Part shown: positions 23,024 through 31,900 of the stretch, in pieces
Layout of the letters: each line of letters begins with the position of its first letter
How positions within the stretch are numbered: position 1 is the first letter of the stretch
Assembly: GCF_900187455.1 (NCBI RefSeq)
Contig: NZ_FYDX01000003.1
Location: 372,001 to 436,000, forward strand
Reading direction: 5' to 3'
DNA from: Pseudomonas sp. Irchel 3E13
Lineage (GTDB): Bacteria; Pseudomonadota; Gammaproteobacteria; Pseudomonadales; Pseudomonadaceae
DNA: 64,000 nt
Notes under the pieces: generated by a model
Seen by the model: the letters and a program-made list of their open reading frames with translations, nothing else
Database searches by the model: none
Told to the model about the DNA's origin: nothing
Position numbers and translations under genes: made by a program

Positions 23024-26000
23024 TCAGGCGCCGCGAATCAACCGGTCGCGCAGCGCGGCATGATCCTCGTCCGCGACCTCCGGCCAGTACTGCACCGCCC
23101 CGGCCACCAACGCCGCGACCGGTAGGCCATCGCGGTACAGCAGCCGGTTGCCGGCCAGCGCCGGGACTTTGCTGCCGGGCAGCAAACTGCCGCTGAGGTT
23201 GAGCGGGTCGCTGCCGCTGACCGCCACCAGGCTGCCGTCCAGCGGACGCCGGCGCACCCCGCGCAGCACGGCGATGGCTTCCGGCAGGGCGAACTGTTCG
23301 CCGGCCAGGCCGCTGACGAAGCGGCCGCCACGGATTTCGCCGCGGGCTTCCAGGCGGTGGAAGGTGCGCAGCAGCTCGCGCCAGCTCGGCAGCCAGTCGG
23401 CTTCGCGCTCCAGCAGGCGCCAGAACACCACGCCGTAGCGGCGCAGCAAGGTCCGGGCGATGTGTTCGCGGACCGCTTCGCTGTCGTCGGACGCGGCACT
23501 GCGGCGCAGCAGCGACCAGCGCCCGGCGTCGTCCATGCCGCCGAACAGCGGCCCGCGTCCGCGCCGGCTGCTGTGGGCCTGGCGTTTGCTGGCGGGGGTG
23601 ATCAGCGCGCGCAGGCCGGCGAAGCTGTCGGCGCTGACCAGCCCGGCCGCCACCAACTCTTGCAGGGCGGTTTCCAGTTCGGTGGGCAACAGGTGGGCGT
23701 CGTCGCGCAACTCGTCGAAGAACAGCGCACCGTGCTGGCTCAAGGCGCCGTGGACTTTCTGTGCCCGCGGCGACAGCGCTTCGAGGTCGAAGGGCTGACC
23801 GAGGCCCTGCCAGATCCCCAGGCAGCTGCGCGGCAGCAGCACCAGCGGCGTGCTGCGCAAGGTGCTGGCGGCGGCTTTGCCGCTGGGGGCCAGGCGCGCC
23901 CAGACGAATTTGCCGGCGCGACAGGCTTCGTCCAGCCAGCGCGGGCTGTAGTCGCCAAGGCGTGCGGGCAGCAGGTCGTTTTCCCAGGCGCCGGCCGCCG
24001 CCGCGTAGCCTTCGAATTGCTCCAGCACTTCGCCAAGGGCGGCGTTGCCTTGCAGGCGGCTGCCGCTGGACAGGTGCTGCCAGTCGAACAGGAACCGCAT
24101 GAAGTCCTGCAGGCTGACCGGCTCGATTTCCCGGCGCAGGCGCTTGAGGGTGTAGCGGTGGATACGCGCTAGCAGGTGCCGTTCGCACCATTGCTCGCGG
24201 GGTTCATCGGGGTGGAACCGGCCGCGCATGACATAGCCTTCGCCTTCCAGGCGGGCGAGGGCCTGCTGGATGACGGCGAGGTTCAGGTGCAGCGGCGCGG
24301 CGATCTGTTCCGGGGTCAACGGGCCGAAACCGCTCAGCCGGGCGCGCAGCAGTTCCAGCACGGCGCTGTCTTCATCCATCGCGGCATCGAAGCCTGGCAG
24401 CGGCGCCACGGCGGGTTGCAGTTCGGCCTGCGGATACACCGCCAGCAGCCCATTCAGGCGCTCGCGGGCAAGCCACACACCGGCGCCGTCCGCCAGTTGC
24501 AGGTGGCAGGCGCGGCCGCTTTCGGCGAGGGCGTCCAGCCACTGCGCCCAGTCGGGATTGGTGGCCACTTCCGCGTCGTTGATCGCCGCGAGGCTCATCA
24601 GCGCTTCATGCATTTCGTCGCTGTTGCCCGGTGCCGGCCAGGCTTCCAGCGCGACGGCGGCGATGGCATCGCGGTCGAGGGCGCCCAGTTCATCAGCGCT
24701 TTGCGGCTCGCTCCAGCGCCGGTTGAGCACGGCCTGGGTGCGCCGCTCTTCCAGCGGGGCGTCGTCAAGGAAGGTGTAGGGACGGGCATTGAGGATCGCC
24801 GCCGCCAGCGGCGACGGCGCGGGCAGGTCGCGGCAGATCAGGCGGATGCCGCCCGCTTCGATGCGCCGCAACAGGGCCAGCCAGCCGTCGGCGTCCATGG
24901 CCTCGTGCAGGCAATCATCGAGGGTTTGTTCCACCAGCGGGTGCTCCGGCACTTCGCGCTCGCCGGCGAGGTTTTCCAGGCAGGCCAGTTGATCGGGAAA
25001 CACCGCGGCGGTCAGGTCTTCGCTGCGCATGCGCTGGATCTGCGGGGCGATTCGCTTGCCGCCGGCAAAGCGCGGCAGGGCCAGGGCGACCCCGGCGTTC
25101 CAGCGCCAGCGCACGCCGAACAGCGGCGCGTCGAGCACCGCCTGGATCAGCACCTGTTCGGCGCTGGCGCTGGGCAAAAAGCGCCAGACGTCTTCCAGCG
25201 GAAAACTGTGGCCCGCCGACAGCGAAAGAATGATCGCGTCTTCGCTGGCCGCCGCCTGCAATTCGAAGTTGAAGGTGCGGCAGAAGCGCTTGCGCAGGGC
25301 CAGGCCCCAGGCGCGGTTGATGCGGCTGCCGAACGGCGAATGAATGATCAGTTGGGTGCCGCCGGATTCGTCGAAAAACCGCTCCATCACCAGGGTGTCC
25401 TGGGACGGCAGGGCGCCGAGGACCTGGCGGGTCCGGCCGAGGTAATCGAACAGTTGCGCGGCGCTGTCCGCGCCGAGGCCGAGGGTTGCGGCGAGCCAGT
25501 CCAGCAGGGGTTGTTCGCGGCCCTGGTGGTCTTGCAGGCAGTAGTCGATTTCGCCTTGCAGGCGGGCCACGGCGCGGGACAGTTCATCGCTGCGCCCCGG
25601 TGCTTCGCCGAGCCAGAAGGGGATGTTCGGCGGCAGGCCCTGGGCATCCTCGACCCGCACCTTGCCCGGCTCGACGCGGAGGATGCGGTACGAGGCGTTG
25701 CCGAGCTGGAAGATATCGCCGGCGATGCTTTCCACGGCGAAGTCTTCGTTGACGCTGCCGATGTTCAGCGCCTGCGGCTCCAGCATCACCGCGTAGTCGG
25801 CGTTGTCGGGGATGGTCCCGCCGCTGGTCAGGGCGGTCAGTTGGCTGCCGCGCCGGCCACGCAATTCGCCGCTCACGGCGTCGCGGTGCAGGTAGGCGCC
25901 GCGCACACCCTGGCGACCGCTGTAGCCCTCGGTGAGCATGCGCAGCAGCGCTTGATAATGTGCTTCGTCGAGTTCGGCGTAGGGCCGGGCGCGCCGGAAA

Positions 26001-27316
26001 CAGTCCAGCAGCGCGTGTTCCGGCCACGGCTGGCAACTGACCTCGGCGATGATCTGCTGGGCCAGGACATCCAGCGGCGCCTTCGGTACATGCAGTTCGT
26101 CCAGCTCGCCGCGGCGCACGCAGTCGAGCAGGGCGACGCATTCGATCAAATCGTCGCGGGTGGTGGCGAACAGTCGGCCCTTGGGCGTGCCTTCGACCTG
26201 GTGGCCGGAGCGGCCGACGCGCTGCAAAAACGCCGCGATGGAGCCGGGCGAGCCGATCTGGCAGACCAGTTCCACCTCGCCGATATCGATGCCCAGTTCC
26301 AGCGACGCGGTGGCCACCAGCACTTGCAGCTCGCCGCGCTTGAGGCGCTGTTCGGCGTCCAGCCGCGCCTCTTTCGCCAGGCTGCCGTGGTGCGCCGCCA
26401 CCGCTTCGCGGCCCAGCCGTTCGCTCAGGTGCCGGGCGAGGCGCTCGGCCAGTCGCCGGGTGTTGACGAACACCAGGGTGGTGCGGTGTTCGCGGGCCAG
26501 TACCGCAAGGCGGTCGTAGACGCGCTCCCAGACATCGTTGGCCATCACCGCGCCGAGGGGCTGCGGCGGGACTTCGATGGCCAGGTCGCGCTGGCGCGCA
26601 TGGCCGATGTCGACCACCGCGCAGGAGCGTCCCGTGCCCACCAGATAGTCCGCCACACGTTCCACCGGCCGCTGCGTTGCGGACAGGCCGATGCGTCGCA
26701 ACGGCCTGCCGCACAGGGATTCAAGACGCTCCAGGGTCAGGCTCAGATGGCTGCCGCGTTTGTTGCCGGCGATGGCGTGGATTTCATCGACGATCACCGT
26801 GTGCACGGTCGCCAGCCCCTTGCGCCCGGACTCCGAGCCGAGCAGCACATACAGCGACTCGGGCGTGGTCACCAGGATGTGCGGCGCTTGCCGGCGCATG
26901 GCGCTGCGTTCTTTCTGCGGGGTGTCGCCGGTGCGCACGGCGGTGCGGATGGCGGGAACCGGCAGACCGAGCTGCTCCAGTTCGGCACTGATGCCGGCCA
27001 GCGGATTCTGCAGATTGATCTGGATATCGTTGGACAGCGCCTTGAGTGGCGAGACGTAGACCACCCGGGTTTCATCCGGCAACTGGCCGTCGTTGGCCAG
27101 GCCCTGTTCGAACAGCTCGTCGAGCACGGCGAGAAAGGCGGTGAGGGTCTTGCCGGAACCGGTCGGCGCCGCCACCAGCAGCGATTCACCGTTGCGGATC
27201 AGCGGCCAGGCCTGCGCCTGCGCGGCCGTCACCGTGGGGAAATGGCGGCGAAACCAGTGGCGGACAGCCGGGTGGAAGAGGTCCAGCACCGGATGGTTGT
27301 GGGCGGGCAGATTCAT
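23024..27316 (-). CDS. lhr: Long-form DNA helicase Lhr
   Basis: A 1430-residue superfamily 2 helicase. The first RecA domain has Walker A APTGSGKT (about 49-56) and the DEIH box in VDEIHA; the second has QRVGRSGH (motif VI). A winged helix and the Lhr-core domain follow to about residue 860, and then a long C-terminal region unique to Lhr. Lhr translocates 3' to 5' on single-stranded DNA and unwinds RNA-DNA hybrids; the C-terminal region of E. coli Lhr has been reported to carry uracil-DNA glycosylase activity. It is probably a DNA-repair protein. It is divergent from the Nudix gene. Confidence 0.93.
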   Translation of the reverse strand: MNLPAHNHPVLDLFHPAVRHWFRRHFPTVTAAQAQAWPLIRNGESLLVAAPTGSGKTLTAFLAVLDELFEQGLANDGQLPDETRVVYVSPLKALSNDIQINLQNPLAGISAELEQLGLPVPAIRTAVRTGDTPQKERSAMRRQAPHILVTTPESLYVLLGSESGRKGLATVHTVIVDEIHAIAGNKRGSHLSLTLERLESLCGRPLRRIGLSATQRPVERVADYLVGTGRSCAVVDIGHARQRDLAIEVPPQPLGAVMANDVWERVYDRLAVLAREHRTTLVFVNTRRLAERLARHLSERLGREAVAAHHGSLAKEARLDAEQRLKRGELQVLVATASLELGIDIGEVELVCQIGSPGSIAAFLQRVGRSGHQVEGTPKGRLFATTRDDLIECVALLDCVRRGELDELHVPKAPLDVLAQQIIAEVSCQPWPEHALLDCFRRARPYAELDEAHYQALLRMLTEGYSGRQGVRGAYLHRDAVSGELRGRRGSQLTALTSGGTIPDNADYAVMLEPQALNIGSVNEDFAVESIAGDIFQLGNASYRILRVEPGKVRVEDAQGLPPNIPFWLGEAPGRSDELSRAVARLQGEIDYCLQDHQGREQPLLDWLAATLGLGADSAAQLFDYLGRTRQVLGALPSQDTLVMERFFDESGGTQLIIHSPFGSRINRAWGLALRKRFCRTFNFELQAAASEDAIILSLSAGHSFPLEDVWRFLPSASAEQVLIQAVLDAPLFGVRWRWNAGVALALPRFAGGKRIAPQIQRMRSEDLTAAVFPDQLACLENLAGEREVPEHPLVEQTLDDCLHEAMDADGWLALLRRIEAGGIRLICRDLPAPSPLAAAILNARPYTFLDDAPLEERRTQAVLNRRWSEPQSADELGALDRDAIAAVALEAWPAPGNSDEMHEALMSLAAINDAEVATNPDWAQWLDALAESGRACHLQLADGAGVWLARERLNGLLAVYPQAELQPAVAPLPGFDAAMDEDSAVLELLRARLSGFGPLTPEQIAAPLHLNLAVIQQALARLEGEGYVMRGRFHPDEPREQWCERHLLARIHRYTLKRLRREIEPVSLQDFMRFLFDWQHLSSGSRLQGNAALGEVLEQFEGYAAAAGAWENDLLPARLGDYSPRWLDEACRAGKFVWARLAPSGKAAASTLRSTPLVLLPRSCLGIWQGLGQPFDLEALSPRAQKVHGALSQHGALFFDELRDDAHLLPTELETALQELVAAGLVSADSFAGLRALITPASKRQAHSSRRGRGPLFGGMDDAGRWSLLRRSAASDDSEAVREHIARTLLRRYGVVFWRLLEREADWLPSWRELLRTFHRLEARGEIRGGRFVSGLAGEQFALPEAIAVLRGVRRRPLDGSLVAVSGSDPLNLSGSLLPGSKVPALAGNRLLYRDGLPVAALVAGAVQYWPEVADEDHAALRDRLIRGA

Positions 27317-27421
27317 TCGCTGTTTATGCGTCCTCTATCCGATGCTTGCAAGGTGCCACTGGTCAGTTGCGGCATGACCGTGGGATCCTTGCCGGCCTTT
27401 TTTCCGCTGTGAGCTGTCGCC

Positions 27422-27820
27422 ATGAGCAAGACCATCCGCATCGCCGCCGCCCTGTTGATCGACCCGCGCGGGCACACCCTGCTGGTGCGCAAGCGCGGCA
27501 CGCAGGCGTTCATGCAGCCGGGCGGCAAGATCGAGGCGGGCGAGGCGCCGGTGGCGGCCTTGGCGCGGGAGTTGTTCGAAGAACTGGGGCTGCGCATCGA
27601 TCAGGAGCAGGCCGGCTATCTCGGCAACTTCAGCGCACCGGCCGCCAATGAGCCGGGCTTCGAAGTGGTGTGCGAGCTGTTCCGCGTCGACACCGCTGAG
27701 ACCGTGGTGCCAGCGGCGGAAATCGAGGAAGCCCTGTGGGTGGATGCCGAGGCGGCCGAGCGGCTGGTGTTGGCGCCATTGACGCGGGACCTGATCCTGC
27801 CGCTCTACCGAGGCGTTTGA
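27422..27820 (+). CDS. Nudix hydrolase
   Basis: A 132-residue protein with a complete Nudix box (about residues 38-60): G-GKIEAGE, seven residues, RELFEELGL. These acidic residues bind Mg2+ for hydrolysis of a nucleoside diphosphate linked to another moiety. The substrate is not evident; the small, single-domain form resembles the MutT-like 'housecleaning' members. It lies divergent from lhr and convergent with metR, 14 bases apart. Confidence 0.92.
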   Translation: MSKTIRIAAALLIDPRGHTLLVRKRGTQAFMQPGGKIEAGEAPVAALARELFEELGLRIDQEQAGYLGNFSAPAANEPGFEVVCELFRVDTAETVVPAAEIEEALWVDAEAAERLVLAPLTRDLILPLYRGV

Positions 27821-27834
27821 CTGGGCGGGGCGCC

Positions 27835-28752
27835 TTACCTGACCACACTCACCCCGTCGAGGGTGGAGAACGAGGTGTCCTTGGCGGTCAGCAGGAAGTC
27901 GCGCATGTACGGTGCGTCCAGCATGTCGGTGCGGATCGCGGCGTACAGCGTGGCGAACAGGCCTTTGTCGCCCAGGCGCTTGCCCTTCACATAACCCCGC
28001 GAGCTGTATTCGTGCAGCGCCCAGTGCGGCATGCCGCAGACGCCGCGGCCGCTGGCCACCAGTTGCATCATCATCACCGTCAGTTCCGCCGTGCGCACCT
28101 GCCCCGGTTCGACATCGGCCGGCTCGAGGAAGCGGGTGAAGATGTCCAGGCGGTCGCGCTCCACCGGGTAGGTGATCAGGGTTTCCGTGGCCAGGTCTTC
28201 CGGCACCACATAGGGTTTGCTCGCCAGTGGATGCTGGTTGGCTACCGCCAGCATGGCTTCGTAAGTGAACAGCGGAACGTAGGTGATCCCGGCCAGGTCC
28301 ACCGGGTCGGACGTCACCACCAGGTCGAGGTCGCCGCGGGCCAGGGCCGGCAGCGGGGCGAAGGCGAAGCCCGAGGCCAGGTCCAGTTCGACTTCCGGCC
28401 AGGCATCGCGGAACTGGTCGATGGTCGGCATCAGCCACTGGAAGCAACTGTGGCACTCGATCGCCATGTGCAAACGCCCGGCGGTGCCGCCTGCCAGCCG
28501 GGCGATGTCGCGCTCGGCGCCGCGCAGCAGCGGCAGGGTGGCGTCGGCCAGTTGCAGCAGGCGCAGGCCGGCGCTGGTGAAACGGATCGGTTTGGTCTTG
28601 CGCACGAACAATTGCATGCCCAGGCGCTCTTCCAGTTCCTTGAACTGGTGCGAGAGCGCCGATTGGGTCAGGTGCAGGCGGTCAGCGGCGTCGACCAGGC
28701 TGTCGGCCTCGCGCAAGGCGTGCAGGGTTTTCAGGTGGCGGATTTCGAGCAC
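27835..28752 (-). CDS. metR: LysR-type regulator MetR
   Basis: A 305-residue LysR-family regulator: N-terminal helix-turn-helix (LEIRHLKTLHALREADSLVDAADRLHLTQSALSHQ...) followed by the effector-binding domain. The N-terminus and the LFVRKTKPIRFTSAG segment match MetR, which activates metE/metH-type methionine synthesis genes in response to homocysteine. GTG at 28752 is chosen because MetR proteins begin at this residue; the frame is open further upstream to 28830 but that part is atypical. No met gene adjoins it here. Confidence 0.88.
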   Translation of the reverse strand: MLEIRHLKTLHALREADSLVDAADRLHLTQSALSHQFKELEERLGMQLFVRKTKPIRFTSAGLRLLQLADATLPLLRGAERDIARLAGGTAGRLHMAIECHSCFQWLMPTIDQFRDAWPEVELDLASGFAFAPLPALARGDLDLVVTSDPVDLAGITYVPLFTYEAMLAVANQHPLASKPYVVPEDLATETLITYPVERDRLDIFTRFLEPADVEPGQVRTAELTVMMMQLVASGRGVCGMPHWALHEYSSRGYVKGKRLGDKGLFATLYAAIRTDMLDAPYMRDFLLTAKDTSFSTLDGVSVVR

Positions 28753-28848
28753 CCGGCTTCTCCATGAGTAATATTTGAGTGAAAGTCGAATTGGTTGAGT
28801 TTGTCTCATGATGAGCAGGCTGTCGACCACAACGTTGTAGACGCCAGC

Positions 28849-28878
28849 AAGCCGGACCGCTCTGCAACGGTCCGGCTT
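28849..28878. terminator. Stem-loop downstream of the large toxin-like gene
   Basis: AAGCCGGACCG (28849-28859), 8-base loop, CGGTCCGGCTT (28868-28878): a perfect 11-bp stem lying 25 bases after the stop of the gene at right, between it and the metR promoter. Confidence 0.6.
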
Positions 28879-28902
28879 CGGGTTTTGGCGATGTGCCGTC
28901 GA

Positions 28903-31900
28903 TCAGTCGAACAGCGCGGCAAAGTGCTTCTGCGCCAGCACCTTGCCGATATCTCCGCGCCAGATCCGCTCCGCCGACTCGCCTTGGCCTTGTTGCCATT
29001 GCAGACCACGGCGGCGTTGTTCAGGAATCTTCAGATGGGCCTTGGCGAAGCTGGCGAACCCCGGATTCGCCGAGGTGTAGTGAAAGTGCGCGTACCACAG
29101 GGGGCACGGTGGGATGCGGGTCAGGTCGCGTATTTCGTACTCCAGCAGGTATTCGGCACGGCCCTCGGCGCGCTTGGGCATTTGAGTCATTTCGCCGACC
29201 TTGATGATGTCCACCGACTGGTGCTCCAGCAGGTAGTCCAGCATCCCTTCGCTCGGGGTCTTGCTCGCCAGCGTCTGACGGATGCGCAGTTCCCGTCCTT
29301 GTGTCACCAGCTCATCCGCCTTGGCCCGGAGTGTGTCGAGCAGCGGCGCCTGCGGGTCCTGTTCGGCGATGAGCGTGGCGCGGGTGCGAAGCTCGCCGGC
29401 TTCGCTGACCAGCAGGTGTTCCAGGTCTACCGGCAACATGTTCTGGCGGGCGTAACCCTGCACCTTGGCGGTGTAGGCGGGGAGGTTGTCCAGGCGCTCC
29501 CGGGCTTCGCGCATGAGTTGCTTGAGGTCACTGGGCGCGCTCGCGGGCGCGGGCCTTGGATTTTCCAGGCGCCAGCGGCCTTGCGGGCCTTCGACATAGA
29601 TTTCGGTGTTGTTGTTGATCCCGGGAATGGTCATGCGCCGCTGCCTGTCGGCATGCTCCTCGATCCCCATCAACACTTGGTTGTCCTCGGTTTCGAACAG
29701 TCGACGCGCGGGTTGCGCCGGGCCGGGTTGGCGCGTCTGCGTCGGGAATGCGGACTTCTTTCTCCAGCGTTCGGCCAGTTCAGTGATATGGCGCAGGCCT
29801 TCCAGGAACGGCTCGACATGGGGCTGATCGAAGAATTGCGGGTAGCTGGCGTTCCAGGCCAGAAAGTCGCGGTGATAGTTCTGGTAGGTTGCGTGGCAGT
29901 CCTGAAGTACGCGCTCGCGCTGGGTCGCACTGGCGCGCACCTCCGTCAGGTGGAGCTGGTTGTTCAGTGCACGGTCAAGCCGGCTCCGGCTTCCTGCGAT
30001 CCCCCGTTGGAGCAGGATCCAGGAAACATCGATGGCGGCTTCGTAGCGGTTGACGATTTCCAGGTAGTTGCCGACCTTAAGGAGCTCGGTGGTGGCCTGG
30101 CTGAATTTCTGCTGCACGACTTCTACGTCTTCCTGCACGTTGGCACGCTGTTCGGCCACGGTGATGCGCTTGTTCCAGGCCTCGACCTCTTGCATCACCC
30201 TGCTGGTTTCGTCCAGCTTCTTCACCAGTTTCAGGCGCACCTGTTTGCGTTGTTGCAAGAGCAGCAGGTGGCGCTGGATGTCCATGACGGGGGTGGTTTC
30301 TATCTCGCTGCCAATCGCATCGATTCGCTCCAGATGCGCCAGCGCCTTGGGTTTGATGATGTTCAGCTCGTTGAGCCTGCGATCGACCTGCAGCCAGGCA
30401 ACGCGGCTTTGCAGCCCTTTCAGTCGGGTCCGATTGTTGCCGGTGCTCAACTGGACCAGTGCCTCGAGGTCGGGGTACAGCTCGGTGGCGATTTCTCTTT
30501 CCTTCAGGTAGCGGGCGCGCAATTCGATGGTCAGCGCGTTGCGCGCCTCCGGGTCGACTGTCTGGTTGAAGCGGTTCTGCTGCGCCTGGGTGCCCGAGTT
30601 GAGGTTTTGCAGTTCGTACAGCCTCCGGTCGGCGCTGATTTTGAGGGCTTGCTGGCGACGCAGGACCGGGTCGGTCCACCAGCGTGGCAGGTGTCGGCGG
30701 ATGGCCGCGGGCCACAGCGGGTCGGCGAATTCGGCCAAATGCCCCAGCGCGGCGCCGCCCCCGGCTGCGGGGCTGATGATATTGACGCCATAGAGCGCGC
30801 CGTGCGTGTCCCAGTTGCCAAAACCGTCGAGGGCGACCGGCTGTTTGTACGCGGAGTTGGCTTTGCCGGTCAGGCGCCAGGTATGCCGGCTTGCATCGAA
30901 TATCACCGGATAGACCCGGCCGCTGTTGAGGATGAACGTGCCTTCGGTGTGGCGGTAGATACCGCGATAGATACCCTCGGTGCCTGGCGTCAGGCCGACC
31001 AGTGACAGTTCCCCCGCGTATTCGTAGCCGCTGAAGCGATCCACGGCGGTACGTCGCCGCCCGCCCGGCGCGGCATGCAAGTGGCCGCTGGCGACCAGTT
31101 GTTTCAGTTGCCGTTGGTGGATCCGCGCACGTGCCGGGCCGGGTTTGAGGCTAGCGCCGGGGAGCAGGTCCATGGCGGCGTCGATCAGCGATTGCAGGAG
31201 CGATTCAAGCGCCTCCAGGCCCTCGGCGACCTGGTTGTGGAGAAAGGCCGCCACGGCCCGGTTGGCGCTGGTCCAGGCGTCATAGAGTGCGATCACCGTG
31301 CCCGCGAAAGGCAGCACGCCCAGCGCCATTTTGATGTAGTCGAAAACCCTCCCGCTCTCCAGCGCGGCCAGCTCCAGGCGCAGTTCCCGGTTGGAGCGCG
31401 AGGTGCTGCGGTGGGCCTGGATCAGGCGGCCCAGGTGCGCGTTGAGTTGCAGCGCCGCCAGCGAAGTGGTGGCCGGCCAGGCCTGCTCGATACCGATCAA
31501 GCCGTCGAAATGACGAACGCAGGCCTCGTTGATACGGCTGACGTGGTAGTCCACCTCGCCCTCCAGCGCCCGGTCGGCCAGGTACGCCGCGATGCTGCTG
31601 TCGAACGCCAGGTTGAACAGCGCGATGCGCGCACTTTCCAGGCTGTCGTATTGGCGCAGGAAGATCGCGTCAGGGCAGTCAGGCAAATACAGCAGGGTCA
31701 GGCCGCTGACGCTTTCGTGGATGAACGTCACGCCGGACAGCGTCGTATTGCGATCGCCGGTGTCCTCACCGCCCGGCATCAGCATCGCCGGCAACAGGCT
31801 GACGCGTTTGCCGCCGGTATTGAACGCTTCGCTTGAACTGGCATCGATGGTCAGCGACAGGAGCTCATGCCCGGCCTGGGTGATATGGCGCTGGTGCCGG

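Noticed and set aside
24176..27412. Open frame of about 1078 codons antisense to lhr
   Set aside because: It is produced by high GC codon bias opposite a real gene; no family resemblance and low-complexity Gly/Ala/Val/Arg-rich translation.
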